From Clostridiales bacterium UBA2432 (lineage in GTDB: Bacteria; Bacillota; Clostridia; Lachnospirales; Vallitaleaceae): 53,722 bases of DNA. Numbering within the stretch: position 1 is the stretch's first letter; each line of letters opens with the position of its first letter. Shown in pieces: positions 1-7,720 of the stretch. Position numbers and translations under genes: made by a program. The stretch covers positions 8,022 through 61,743 of the forward strand of contig DDQW01000006.1 of assembly GCA_002342805.1 (NCBI GenBank). The letters are read 5' to 3'. The notes under the pieces were generated by a model. The model saw nothing but the letters and a program-made list of their open reading frames with translations. It was not told the DNA's origin and ran no database searches.

Positions 1-1052
1 TATCTTGCTCCGGAATTTTGTTGTTGAGATGCGTTAAATCCAACAAATACAATACTTTTATACGGCAAGCTTTCTTGAACAGATAAAACTCTAGCTAATT
101 CCATCATCCCTGCCAACCCTGATGTATGGTTATTTGCACCTGGAAAATACGCTTGATTCATTCCGCTTCCTAGGCCATCAATATTGGCAGTAATCATTAA
201 AACACGATCACTCTCTCCCCTACCTTCAATGATGCCCATAATATTGGATGTCTCAACAATTGGATAATCAACCGCCACCTTAATCTTAACATCCTCGACG
301 ACGCTAGGATTTGTCATATCCTTTGAGATTTCTCCACCCACTAAATCTATAAGATCACGATAGCGTTCTTTTGATAGATAACTAACAAAAATGGATTCTC
401 CTGTTTTTCCTTGAATATTTATGCTTTTTTGGCGTTCATAAAGGTTATTACCACCGTAAAGGTTGGCATCCGCACAACAAATAATGCCTAATCCCTTGTT
501 ATTTTTAACGTAGTTAATCCACTTTGGGTTGATAACATCGCCCTCAATGACAGCCATCTTGCCTTCCAGTAATGCCGGGTCAATTCTAAGTAGATTCGTT
601 CCTACCAGTAATAGATCTCCATTATAATCAACACCGCCTCCATCAAACGAAGGTAGTGCAACGTAATCTTGATACATGATTAATTCTTTGTATGTATTTG
701 TATTATGATTGGGTATTTGAAATACCGGGGATTCATCAATATGAGGTATAATTGTCGAAAACTCTTGAAAATAAGAGCCCTTATCCCCACCACCTTGAAT
801 TCCATTCGATTCAAAATGGTCTTTGATATACAAAAGCGCTTGGGTATTTTCCCTGCTTCCGGCAAGACGGCCTTGATATGTTTCAGAGCTTAATTCTTTA
901 ATATGTTCTTCGGCATAATCTCCATTCATTAGTGTGGCATCAAAAGATCGACTTACTATATTCAATATAATTAGTATAGCTATTATAGCAATAGCTAGAA
1001 TGACACCTGCTAATTTGACATGTTTTATGTTTATTTGACGAAATTTAGACAT
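1..1052 (-). CDS. M28-family peptidase homologue, probably inactive, C-terminus outside window
   Basis: 350 codons are visible from an ATG at 1052 preceded by GGGAGA; the frame runs off the left edge. The N-terminus has one membrane segment (about residues 14-33). Residues 50-82 (SSETYQGRLAGS, then a helix ending IKDHFESNGIQ) are typical of the region ahead of the M28 zinc-peptidase domain, and residues about 130-250 may be a PA-like insertion. The zinc-peptidase core is recognisable at residues 286-350, but where the family has HxDH this protein has NIDG (Asn290), where it has GANDN it has GANNH (Asn308), and where it has the Glu-Glu pair it has Ser342-Gln343. It was probably an extracytoplasmic membrane-anchored hydrolase fold and is now likely non-catalytic. 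Family placement is good; the remaining ligands lie outside the window. Confidence 0.75.
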   Translation of the reverse strand, partial: MSKFRQINIKHVKLAGVILAIAIIAILIILNIVSRSFDATLMNGDYAEEHIKELSSETYQGRLAGSRENTQALLYIKDHFESNGIQGGGDKGSYFQEFSTIIPHIDESPVFQIPNHNTNTYKELIMYQDYVALPSFDGGGVDYNGDLLLVGTNLLRIDPALLEGKMAVIEGDVINPKWINYVKNNKGLGIICCADANLYGGNNLYERQKSINIQGKTGESIFVSYLSKERYRDLIDLVGGEISKDMTNPSVVEDVKIKVAVDYPIVETSNIMGIIEGRGESDRVLMITANIDGLGSGMNQAYFPGANNHTSGLAGMMELARVLSVQESLPYKSIVFVGFNASQQQNSGAR

Positions 1053-1088
1053 TCTCCATTCTCCCACTTTTTATTAGTCTTGATTTAT

Positions 1089-1094
1089 ATTATA
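1089..1094 (-). promoter_or_regulatory. Extended -10 promoter of the M28-like gene
   Basis: The minus strand reads TGG-TATAAT, a perfect -10 hexamer with the extended TGn motif, 37 bp upstream of the ATG at 1052. No good -35 is seen at the right distance; the surrounding sequence is almost entirely A/T. It follows the terminator of the preceding operon, so the gene needs its own promoter. Confidence 0.55.
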
Positions 1095-1146
1095 CCAAAT
1101 ATTATATTATATTCATATGCTATTTTGAATGTTCTCTAGCCTCCAC

Positions 1147-1190
1147 AAAAAAAGGTACTATAGGTTTTAAACTATATTACCTATAGAACC
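1147..1190 (-). terminator. Rho-independent terminator of the fda operon
   Basis: On the minus strand a 12-bp stem with a single mismatch (GGTTCTATAGGT pairing with ACCTATAGTACC, loop of about 13 nt) is followed directly by seven T. It lies just after the DUF1059 gene and ahead of the M28-like gene. Confidence 0.85.
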
Positions 1191-1206
1191 ACAAATATAT
1201 GATAGA

Positions 1207-1443
1207 TTATTCTTCCATGGCTTCTTCAAATTCTTCGCGTTTAAGTTCGTACCATTGTTTTACTGCAACCGGATCTTTCATCATAGTTTTCATTTCTTCC
1301 ATAGCTTCTAGATGTGCTTTATCATGTTTTTCAAACATTTCTATGCCATGTTTTTTGCTTAATTCAGCCATTTCTTCAAATGTTTCGGCATGAAATTCCT
1401 TGTCACAGGCTCCACCAAGTTGCCTACATGTCATTGTTTTCAT
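1207..1443 (-). CDS. Small DUF1059-family protein
   Basis: This 78-residue soluble protein begins MKTMTCRQLGGACDKEF, the signature start of the DUF1059 family with two conserved cysteines (residues 6 and 13), followed by a charged helix rich in Glu, Lys and Met. The biochemical function of the family is unknown; the paired cysteines could bind metal, which is inference. It has an AAGGAG site 7 nt before the ATG. It is the last gene of the fda operon, 15 bp after the CoA-binding protein gene, and the operon terminator follows. Confidence 0.8.
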   Translation of the reverse strand: MKTMTCRQLGGACDKEFHAETFEEMAELSKKHGIEMFEKHDKAHLEAMEEMKTMMKDPVAVKQWYELKREEFEEAMEE

Positions 1444-1458
1444 GTAATCACTCCTTAC

Positions 1459-1836
1459 CTATTCATTTAGTGCAACTAAAACACAATGCTCCACGACTTC
1501 AATACCGGCATTTTCCGCCTTTTCAACCAAGGCTTTACTTACTGTTCCTGGTTGCAGCCATATACGCTTGACACCTTGTTCAATACAGTCATCTAATACC
1601 CGAATTCCAATACGAGGATTAACTACAAAATTCACAACATCGGGAACAAAATCCAATTCCTTAATAGACGAATATGCTCTTATGCCTTCGACTTCATCAT
1701 GATTTGGGGTAATGGGAGTTACATTGTATCCCGCATCAATCAATCTTTGAAAGATTTTGTTTCCAAATTTATTGATATTCGTTGTTGCTCCGATAACCGC
1801 CCAATTCTTATATGTTAACCAACTATGCATTGCCAC
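1459..1836 (-). CDS. CoA-binding domain protein (YccU type)
   Basis: A 125-residue Rossmann-fold protein. WAVIGATTNINKFGN near the N-terminus is the nucleotide-binding loop, and KRIWLQPGTVSKALVEKAE with the VVEHCVLVAL ending is characteristic of the CoA_binding_2 family. It resembles the CoA-binding part of succinyl-CoA synthetase alpha but has no catalytic domain; the ligand and role in cells are not known. The start is taken as GTG at 1836 because AAGGAG lies 7 nt upstream; the next ATG (1830) would be too far from it. It lies 36 bp downstream of fda in the same operon. Confidence 0.85.
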   Translation of the reverse strand: MAMHSWLTYKNWAVIGATTNINKFGNKIFQRLIDAGYNVTPITPNHDEVEGIRAYSSIKELDFVPDVVNFVVNPRIGIRVLDDCIEQGVKRIWLQPGTVSKALVEKAENAGIEVVEHCVLVALNE

Positions 1837-1872
1837 CTAATCACTCCTTTTCTGAAACAGACCATCTATTAT

Positions 1873-2760
1873 TTATGTGATGGATGCGTTATAAATCGAT
1901 TGAATTGAGTGATCAAGCATGGTATTAAATTCTTCATCACTTTGATTTACATTTAATCCTTCAGATAATGCTCTTGAAAAACTTGCAATCAACTGATGGT
2001 GACGGCTTAGTTTTTCATTGGCTTCTTCTCTAGAATATCCTCCGGATAATGCAACAACTCTAAGAACATTGGGATGATTAATGACTTCTAGATAAAAATT
2101 ATCCACCTCCGGTAGGGTAAGCTTTAGCATAACCTGATATTCCGGATCTAATTCCGTCAAATGATGAAGCAATTCTTTTTTCAAAATCACTTCGGCTTCT
2201 TCTTTATTTGGTGTATGTATATCAACTTCAGGTTCGATAATGGGTACAAAGCCCGCATCTAAAATAATCTTGCCAACTTCAAACTGTTGTTTAACCACTG
2301 CTTTTATACCGGTTTCATTCGCTTCTTTTATGACTGATCGCATTTTCGTACCAAAAATATGTCGTTCTTTGGCGCGAACAAGTAAATCATCGAGATTTGG
2401 CATCGGCTTCATGAGCTGAACACCATTTTCCAAATCAGATAAACCTTTGTCCACTTTCAAAATCGGTACGATTCCTTTCTCATGCCAAAGGTAATCTGCA
2501 GAATATTTATCATCAACTTTCATTTCCATCGTCTTTTCAAAAAGAATGGCTGCAAGAATTCTATCTTGTGTAAAATGCGGACTTTTCATAATCCTTGAAC
2601 GCATATCATGAACCAATTGAAACATTTCTTCTTCATTAGTATATGCTTCTTGAGTAATTCCATAAGTTGCAAGTGCTTTGGGAGTACTACCGCCACTCTG
2701 ATCAAGGGCTGCAATAAAGCCATGATCTTTTTTCATTCGTTCAAATTGTACCATATCCAT
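1873..2760 (-). CDS. fda: Class I fructose-bisphosphate aldolase
   Basis: This 295-residue protein closely follows the Staphylococcus-type class I aldolase: GFIAALDQSGGSTPKAL (residues 14-30), HIFGTKMRS (134-142), PIIEPEVDIH (173-182), VMLKLTLPE with the Schiff-base lysine at residue 213, and LSGGYSREEAN. It cleaves fructose 1,6-bisphosphate to dihydroxyacetone phosphate and glyceraldehyde 3-phosphate in cytoplasmic glycolysis/gluconeogenesis without a metal ion. GGAGG lies 7 nt before the ATG. It is the first gene of a three-gene operon with its own strong promoter, in divergent arrangement with the chemoreceptor gene. Confidence 0.96.
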   Translation of the reverse strand: MDMVQFERMKKDHGFIAALDQSGGSTPKALATYGITQEAYTNEEEMFQLVHDMRSRIMKSPHFTQDRILAAILFEKTMEMKVDDKYSADYLWHEKGIVPILKVDKGLSDLENGVQLMKPMPNLDDLLVRAKERHIFGTKMRSVIKEANETGIKAVVKQQFEVGKIILDAGFVPIIEPEVDIHTPNKEEAEVILKKELLHHLTELDPEYQVMLKLTLPEVDNFYLEVINHPNVLRVVALSGGYSREEANEKLSRHHQLIASFSRALSEGLNVNQSDEEFNTMLDHSIQSIYNASIT

Positions 2761-2797
2761 ATAAACACCTCCGTATAATATTAACTGTTACTCCTAT

Positions 2798-2826
2798 ATT
2801 ATACACCTTATTTGGAAAACTGCCAA
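2798..2826 (-). promoter_or_regulatory. Promoter of fda
   Basis: The minus strand has TTGGCA (2826-2821), a 17-bp spacer and TATAAT (2803-2798), close to the housekeeping sigma consensus, 37 bp upstream of the fda ATG. Confidence 0.8.
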
Positions 2827-2840
2827 AATTCTCTTTATCC

Positions 2841-2869
2841 AATGGTTAACCTAATTTTTTTTAACCATT
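2841..2869. promoter_or_regulatory. Inverted repeat in the fda/chemoreceptor divergent region
   Basis: Perfect 9-bp arms AATGGTTAA and TTAACCATT are separated by 11 bp, so the half-site centres are 20 bp apart. The right arm overlaps a candidate -35 (TTAACC, 2861-2866) that lies 18 bp from TATACT (2885-2890) for the plus-strand chemoreceptor gene. The repeat also sits just upstream of the fda -35. It could be an operator controlling one or both genes; a hairpin role is less likely because neither gene is transcribed into it from upstream. Confidence 0.5.
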
Positions 2870-2890
2870 TTGACTTAAATATGATATACT
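2861..2890 (+). promoter_or_regulatory. Candidate promoter of the chemoreceptor gene
   Basis: TTAACC, 18-bp spacer, TATACT, then GGAGGGG 5 nt before the ATG at 2931. The -35 is weak (4 of 6) and overlaps an inverted repeat. No motility-sigma type promoter was recognised. Confidence 0.4.
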
Positions 2891-2930
2891 AATTACACAT
2901 TAAATTTAGGGTAAATTCGGAGGGGTTCAT

Positions 2931-4592
2931 ATGCTAAAAAAGTCTTTTGCAGTTAAAATCATTGTTTTAATCATTATATCTGTTTTTGTAATCACAATAT
3001 TTTTGATGGCGTTTAGTAACTACATTGTTAGAAAAAGTGTAACAAATCAAATGAAAAATGATAGTGCTGTACTTATCGGTGCAGTAAAACGAGAAATTGA
3101 AAGTTATGACATTGAAATGCTTAGCAAGATTCAAGATGTCTTTGTGGCAGCAAAAAACAACAGTAATGGCGCCATCGTCTATATCTCCCTTTCAGACGAA
3201 AATGGAAACCTATTAGTAACGGACCAAGAAATCCTAGCCGATACGGTGAGTGGTGCAACGGAGAGTGAAGTGACCTCGGATGATACACTAGACCAAGAGC
3301 TGGGTAATACAGATCCGGTTCACATCGATGTAAACGTCAACGGGCAAGATGTTTATAATATATCCGACACTTTATCTGATGGTTCCGGATATCTAAATAT
3401 CGGACTGTCAAAAGAAAGTATGGAACTTCAGATTAGGAATGCAATGGTTACCTCTCTTATCGCAGGGGGAATCATCCTTATTTTAGCTGTATTTTCTGCC
3501 ATATTTATTACAAACTATTTATTGAAAAGCCTAAAAAATACAATGACCGGATTGGAAAAGTTATCTCAAGGAGATTTGACTGCCACTTTCAATGCATCCG
3601 CAAATGATGAATTTGGCAAATTAGACAAGGCATTAAAGCGTTTTACACTAATGTTACGCAAGACGGTTGGAAAAACATCAAGTTCTATTGATGAATTTTC
3701 TCATATATCCGGATTACTGAAAGAATCTGGGGAACGCATGGCTGAGAAAACAAATGATGTGAGCCATAAAGCCGGACTCATTGGCAAAGTGCTTGCACAA
3801 GAGGAAGAATCTATAGATGTATTGCAGAACACGATGGAGTCATTTAATCAGCATCTAAGACAAATGACTGTCTTGGCAGAAAATGTTACTAAGAACAATC
3901 AAAATATTAAAAATGCATCCAACCAAGGTAGTGAACAGCTCATTAAGCTTAATGAATCGATGAACGATGTTGTTCATTCGTTTGATGAGGGAACTCAACG
4001 TTTACAACTCCTTACTGATAATATAAGCAGTATCACTGAAATTACAGAGGTTATTAATAATGTTGCAAGACAGACCAACCTACTCGCCTTGAACGCCGCA
4101 ATAGAAGCAGCACGTGCAGGAGAATCCGGACGGGGTTTCGCTATCGTTGCTGACGAGATTAAAAAACTAGCTGAACAGGTCATTACTTCATCGGATTCAA
4201 TTAATACGTCAATTAAAAACACTGAAATTATTGTGTCTGAAGTTAATGGTGGCAATGTTACCATATCCGAGAACATCGACCGTCAAAGAGAGATTGTTGA
4301 TCAAACCATTAATTCCATTGACCATATTCGAAATGAAGTCATTGGAGCAACGAATCACTTTGAACAATTTTCAGAAACCATGGTATCGATGAACGATAAC
4401 CATTCAAGTATAATATCTGAATTGGAACAAGTATCCCATATTGCCAAGAAGGTGAAAGAATCTGAAAACAGTATCCATGATTCTGTTACCGTTCAACAAG
4501 ATTCTCTAGAGGCATTCATGGAAGTTCAGTCTGAAATCGAAGATATATCTATACAGCTAAAAGAAAGCATATCTGATTTCAAACAAGAATAA
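2931..4592 (+). CDS. Methyl-accepting chemotaxis protein
   Basis: A 553-residue transmembrane chemoreceptor. It has an N-terminal membrane segment (about residues 7-29), a rather small extracytoplasmic sensor region (about 30-170, acidic, family not recognised), a second membrane segment (about 172-197), a HAMP linker, and a long coiled-coil signalling domain. The hairpin tip that contacts CheA/CheW is plain at NLLALNAAIEAARAGE and GRGFAIVADEIKKLAEQ. It should sense an unknown external ligand and control flagellar rotation or another Che-type output. No CheR/CheB-tethering pentapeptide is visible at the C-terminus. It stands alone, divergent from fda; no other che or fla genes are in the window. 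Confidence 0.95.
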   Translation: MLKKSFAVKIIVLIIISVFVITIFLMAFSNYIVRKSVTNQMKNDSAVLIGAVKREIESYDIEMLSKIQDVFVAAKNNSNGAIVYISLSDENGNLLVTDQEILADTVSGATESEVTSDDTLDQELGNTDPVHIDVNVNGQDVYNISDTLSDGSGYLNIGLSKESMELQIRNAMVTSLIAGGIILILAVFSAIFITNYLLKSLKNTMTGLEKLSQGDLTATFNASANDEFGKLDKALKRFTLMLRKTVGKTSSSIDEFSHISGLLKESGERMAEKTNDVSHKAGLIGKVLAQEEESIDVLQNTMESFNQHLRQMTVLAENVTKNNQNIKNASNQGSEQLIKLNESMNDVVHSFDEGTQRLQLLTDNISSITEITEVINNVARQTNLLALNAAIEAARAGESGRGFAIVADEIKKLAEQVITSSDSINTSIKNTEIIVSEVNGGNVTISENIDRQREIVDQTINSIDHIRNEVIGATNHFEQFSETMVSMNDNHSSIISELEQVSHIAKKVKESENSIHDSVTVQQDSLEAFMEVQSEIEDISIQLKESISDFKQE

Positions 4593-4612
4593 TACATAGC
4601 AGCAACCAATCG

Positions 4613-4662
4613 TGCAGATTTTTTTCCGCAATACAAAAAACAATGTAAAATCAAATCTGCAC
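4613..4662. repeat. Inverted repeat between convergent genes
   Basis: Perfect 10-bp arms GTGCAGATTT and AAATCTGCAC with a 30-nt loop lie between the ends of the chemoreceptor and BCCT genes. It may end transcription from both sides, but there is no proper T-run after either arm and the loop is long. Confidence 0.4.
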
Positions 4663-4684
4663 CGACTGTTTGCCCTACAAGCAT

Positions 4685-6250
4685 TTATTTTTTCTTAGAA
4701 ATAACGTCAAACCTATAAGGATTTTTCATGACGATAAACAAGGATGCTATACTAAGTATGCCTAAAAACAAGGCCGGAAAACCACCTAAATAGGACAACA
4801 TTTTTATACCATCAAGCCCAAGAGCGGTAATAAAAATTAAAGATACAGTCCCTATAATTACCCCCCATAGGATCTTAATAAACAAAGGAGGTTCATTGCT
4901 TCCATCACTGATGCCGGATGTACAAATACTTGCCATGGCATTTGTCGTCGAGTCTGTTGCCGTAATAAAAGAAATCAAAACAGCAATCAGGTAAATTCCA
5001 ATAATAATCCCCGACATCGGTAATTCTCCTAAAACTGCATACGCTGCTGCACCTGAGCCTTGTTCATTCATTATCCCAATAACGTCTACACGTCCTGTTA
5101 ATTGGAAGTTGATTGTTGTTCCGGACAATATTGTCATCCAAATGGTACTGAATATTCCGGGTACAATAAAGTTCATCATAACAACTTCTTTAATTCTATA
5201 GCCATATGCAATTCTTGCAAGAAAAACAGCCGCTACCGGAGCCCAAGCCATCCAATTCGACCAGTAGAACATCGTCCATCCAGATGCCCATGTATCACCG
5301 GCTGCTGTTCCGGTAAATAATGCTTTTGAAAACATATTATCTAAAAATCCACCAAAGGACTCCGTTCCTAAACTAAAAAAATACATAGAGGGCCCTAGAA
5401 TTAGAAGCGCTGCAATGATAACATAATACAAATATACGTTAATATCTGAAAGTATACGAATACCTTTCATAAGACCAGTACCCGAAGAAATGATAAATGC
5501 AATTGTACCTACAATGGTAATAACCACCCAAACTGTTTTTGAGTTATCTATGCCAAATAGGGCGTTTAAACCTCCACCCATATTCATAACAGCCGTTCCA
5601 AAAGATGCTCCAATTCCTGCTGCAACAGTGAATAAAACTATTGCATCAATAAGACTATTGATTTTATTTTGTTTCTCTACTGAAATAAGTGGAGCGATTT
5701 GTGATCCTACACTAAAGGAACGTTTCATATTATAAAATGCAAAGCCAAATATAATTGTTGGAACAGCATATATGGCATATGGAATAAATGTCCAGTGTAG
5801 GTACATCGTTTCCATGGCAAAAATCGCTGCTTCCGGTGACATAGGTTCAATTCCAAGTGATTCCGGCGGATAAGCTAAGTGCCACATGGGTTCAGCTGTT
5901 CCCCAAAACAATATTCCTGCTGCAATCGTCGTACATAGTGTAACAGCAAACCAAGATGATTTTTTAAGAATTGGCTGCGCCTCATCTCCTCCTAATCGAA
6001 TTTCCCCTAAAGGCGAAAAATAAACGAGCAGAATAACAATAACTGATAAAACGCCGGTAATACTAAAAATCCATCCCATATCAATAACCATGAAATTTTT
6101 TGCCATTGTTGTTATATTTAAAAACGCCTCTGGATTCAAAAAATTAAGCAAAATTGTTAGTATTAATAGTATAAATGCCGGGAAGAATACAAAGGGTCTA
6201 AGTTTCTGATTTGATGCTTGTTTTTTTGTATTCTTATTCAAATCACTCAT
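4685..6250 (-). CDS. BCCT-family transporter (betaine/carnitine/choline type)
   Basis: A 521-residue membrane protein with about 12 hydrophobic segments. GILFWGTAEPMWHL (about residues 113-126) and the aromatic stretch WTMFYWSNWMAWAP (about 323-336) are hallmarks of the betaine-choline-carnitine family, which couples uptake of quaternary ammonium compounds to Na+ or H+. The N-terminal tail is short and basic, and no long C-terminal osmosensing tail is present, so it may serve nutrition or substrate uptake more than osmotic adjustment. GGAGG lies 9 nt before the ATG. It is the last gene of the run that begins with the FAD-linked oxidase, but a strong hairpin in the 120-bp gap before it may separate its expression. 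The exact substrate cannot be read from sequence. Confidence 0.93.
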   Translation of the reverse strand: MSDLNKNTKKQASNQKLRPFVFFPAFILLILTILLNFLNPEAFLNITTMAKNFMVIDMGWIFSITGVLSVIVILLVYFSPLGEIRLGGDEAQPILKKSSWFAVTLCTTIAAGILFWGTAEPMWHLAYPPESLGIEPMSPEAAIFAMETMYLHWTFIPYAIYAVPTIIFGFAFYNMKRSFSVGSQIAPLISVEKQNKINSLIDAIVLFTVAAGIGASFGTAVMNMGGGLNALFGIDNSKTVWVVITIVGTIAFIISSGTGLMKGIRILSDINVYLYYVIIAALLILGPSMYFFSLGTESFGGFLDNMFSKALFTGTAAGDTWASGWTMFYWSNWMAWAPVAAVFLARIAYGYRIKEVVMMNFIVPGIFSTIWMTILSGTTINFQLTGRVDVIGIMNEQGSGAAAYAVLGELPMSGIIIGIYLIAVLISFITATDSTTNAMASICTSGISDGSNEPPLFIKILWGVIIGTVSLIFITALGLDGIKMLSYLGGFPALFLGILSIASLFIVMKNPYRFDVISKKK

Positions 6251-6295
6251 AAGTTATTACCTCCAGTATAATAGTTGACATGTGTATTTTTATAT

Positions 6296-6342
6296 TAGCG
6301 ACAAATAGATGACTGATTATAAACCAGTCATCTTTGCCGCTA
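6296..6342. terminator. Strong hairpin between the MFS and BCCT genes
   Basis: AGATGACTG pairs perfectly with CAGTCATCT, and the stem extends outward (TAGCG.CAAA pairing with TTTG.CGCTA) with one bulge and one G/A mismatch, giving a stem of about 18 bp with a 9-nt loop. On the minus strand no T-run follows, so it may be an attenuator or an mRNA processing/stabilising stem rather than a classical terminator. A T-run exists only on the plus-strand side (6354-6361). Confidence 0.5.
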
Positions 6343-6370
6343 TAGGTGTATTTCGTTTTTTTATTATAAA

Positions 6371-7645
6371 TTAAGCCATCTCTTTTACTTCTTTAACCGT
6401 TAGATTATTTGCTTCTGCTGATTTATCTGAAGCTTTTTTCAAGAAAATTAAGGAAACAAAAGCAATCGCCAATAGAATTAATATGTATGTGAATACCATT
6501 TTATATCCTGCGATACCTGCATTATTGTCAAGCATTCTACCCACAATTTTAAAATTAAATATGTCCGACGTAAATGCTATGGTTGAAATCAAGCCCATTG
6601 CTGCTCCGAGCAATCGTTTCGGTGTTCCCACTTCTCCAACAGGTGCAAAGTAAAGTCCACGAAGAACGAAAGTCATTAAACCAATCAAGGCTATTACTAT
6701 ACTAATTGCAAGAACGAAAACTGCTGATACCGGAAGCACTAAGGTAATCCCGATAAGAATTGCAAGGAATACAACACTTATTTTCATTGATGGTATTGAT
6801 GATCCTGTCTTTGCGGTTAAAAATGTTCCCACAATACCTGAAATAGGTCTGAATAAGTGGTTCTTAAAGGTTGCAACCAATGCTGCTACGGCTGCTGAAA
6901 CTCCAAAGACTTCTGTCATAAATGGTGTAAAGTAACTCGATGTTGTATATACTGTATAAATTGCAAAGATACAGATTGCAAGCAACCACGTGATTGGCAT
7001 TTTTGCAACTTCAATCATATCTTTAATAACATTAATTCCATTTAATCGTTCCTCTTCCGGAATAATATTATGAGGTACAAAGATTAAACACGCAACTCCT
7101 GTTAGGATACATATGATTGAATACAAATACAATACAGTAACGAATTGTTCCGGTGTGCTACCAGACTGTGCAATCATAGCCGTTGCTGTAAGCGCTGCAA
7201 TAGAGGTAATAATGCCTCGTCCACCTTCTGTCAAGGAAAATAATTTACCTTGCTCACTCTTATCACCTAACATACTGGTTGCTTTTAACAAGGTAGACCA
7301 AAATGTAAAGATTGAAGTGATTCCCCAAAATGCAAAAAGTACTCTTGCTCCATTAAAACTTGGCCATGTAGATAGATAAAACCCTCCAAGACCTGTACCT
7401 ACCATTGAAAAAGCCAATAAATACTTGTGTGAAAATCTGTCTGCCAACCATCCCCCTGGTATATAGAAGATAAATGCTAATAAACCATAAAAACTCATAA
7501 GCTCCCCAAATTGCTCATGTGTAAGTCCTAAACCGTCTCGTAACGGATCATAAAAAGTATAACGCATGTAAGGTAGTTCAAAGATGATACCTGCAGCTGT
7601 TGCAAGAATTGCAACGGTTATCCATTTCCTAGTGCTTGCTTTCAT
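6371..7645 (-). CDS. MFS transporter (YqcE-like by context)
   Basis: A 424-residue major facilitator protein with about 12 membrane helices. The motif between helices 2 and 3, GGWLADRFSHKYLL (about residues 64-77), is the MFS signature, and a longer cytoplasmic loop with EEERLNG lies between helices 6 and 7. It probably brings in the substrate of the neighbouring kinase/dehydrogenase pathway. It follows the kinase gene by 63 bp in the same direction. In Escherichia coli an MFS gene, yqcE, sits beside ygcE in the corresponding cluster. The substrate is unknown; sugar, polyol or sugar acid is plausible. Confidence 0.88.
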   Translation of the reverse strand: MKASTRKWITVAILATAAGIIFELPYMRYTFYDPLRDGLGLTHEQFGELMSFYGLLAFIFYIPGGWLADRFSHKYLLAFSMVGTGLGGFYLSTWPSFNGARVLFAFWGITSIFTFWSTLLKATSMLGDKSEQGKLFSLTEGGRGIITSIAALTATAMIAQSGSTPEQFVTVLYLYSIICILTGVACLIFVPHNIIPEEERLNGINVIKDMIEVAKMPITWLLAICIFAIYTVYTTSSYFTPFMTEVFGVSAAVAALVATFKNHLFRPISGIVGTFLTAKTGSSIPSMKISVVFLAILIGITLVLPVSAVFVLAISIVIALIGLMTFVLRGLYFAPVGEVGTPKRLLGAAMGLISTIAFTSDIFNFKIVGRMLDNNAGIAGYKMVFTYILILLAIAFVSLIFLKKASDKSAEANNLTVKEVKEMA

Positions 7646-7720
7646 AATTTTCCTTCTCCTTCTCTTTTATAATATCATTTTAATATTAGTACCGAGACCA
7701 TAATGTGTTGATGAGACTTA

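Noticed and set aside
4613..4662. Intergenic inverted repeat as an insertion sequence remnant
   Set aside because: Only 10-bp arms with a 30-nt loop, no transposase fragment and no target duplication; a terminator-like or regulatory stem is simpler.
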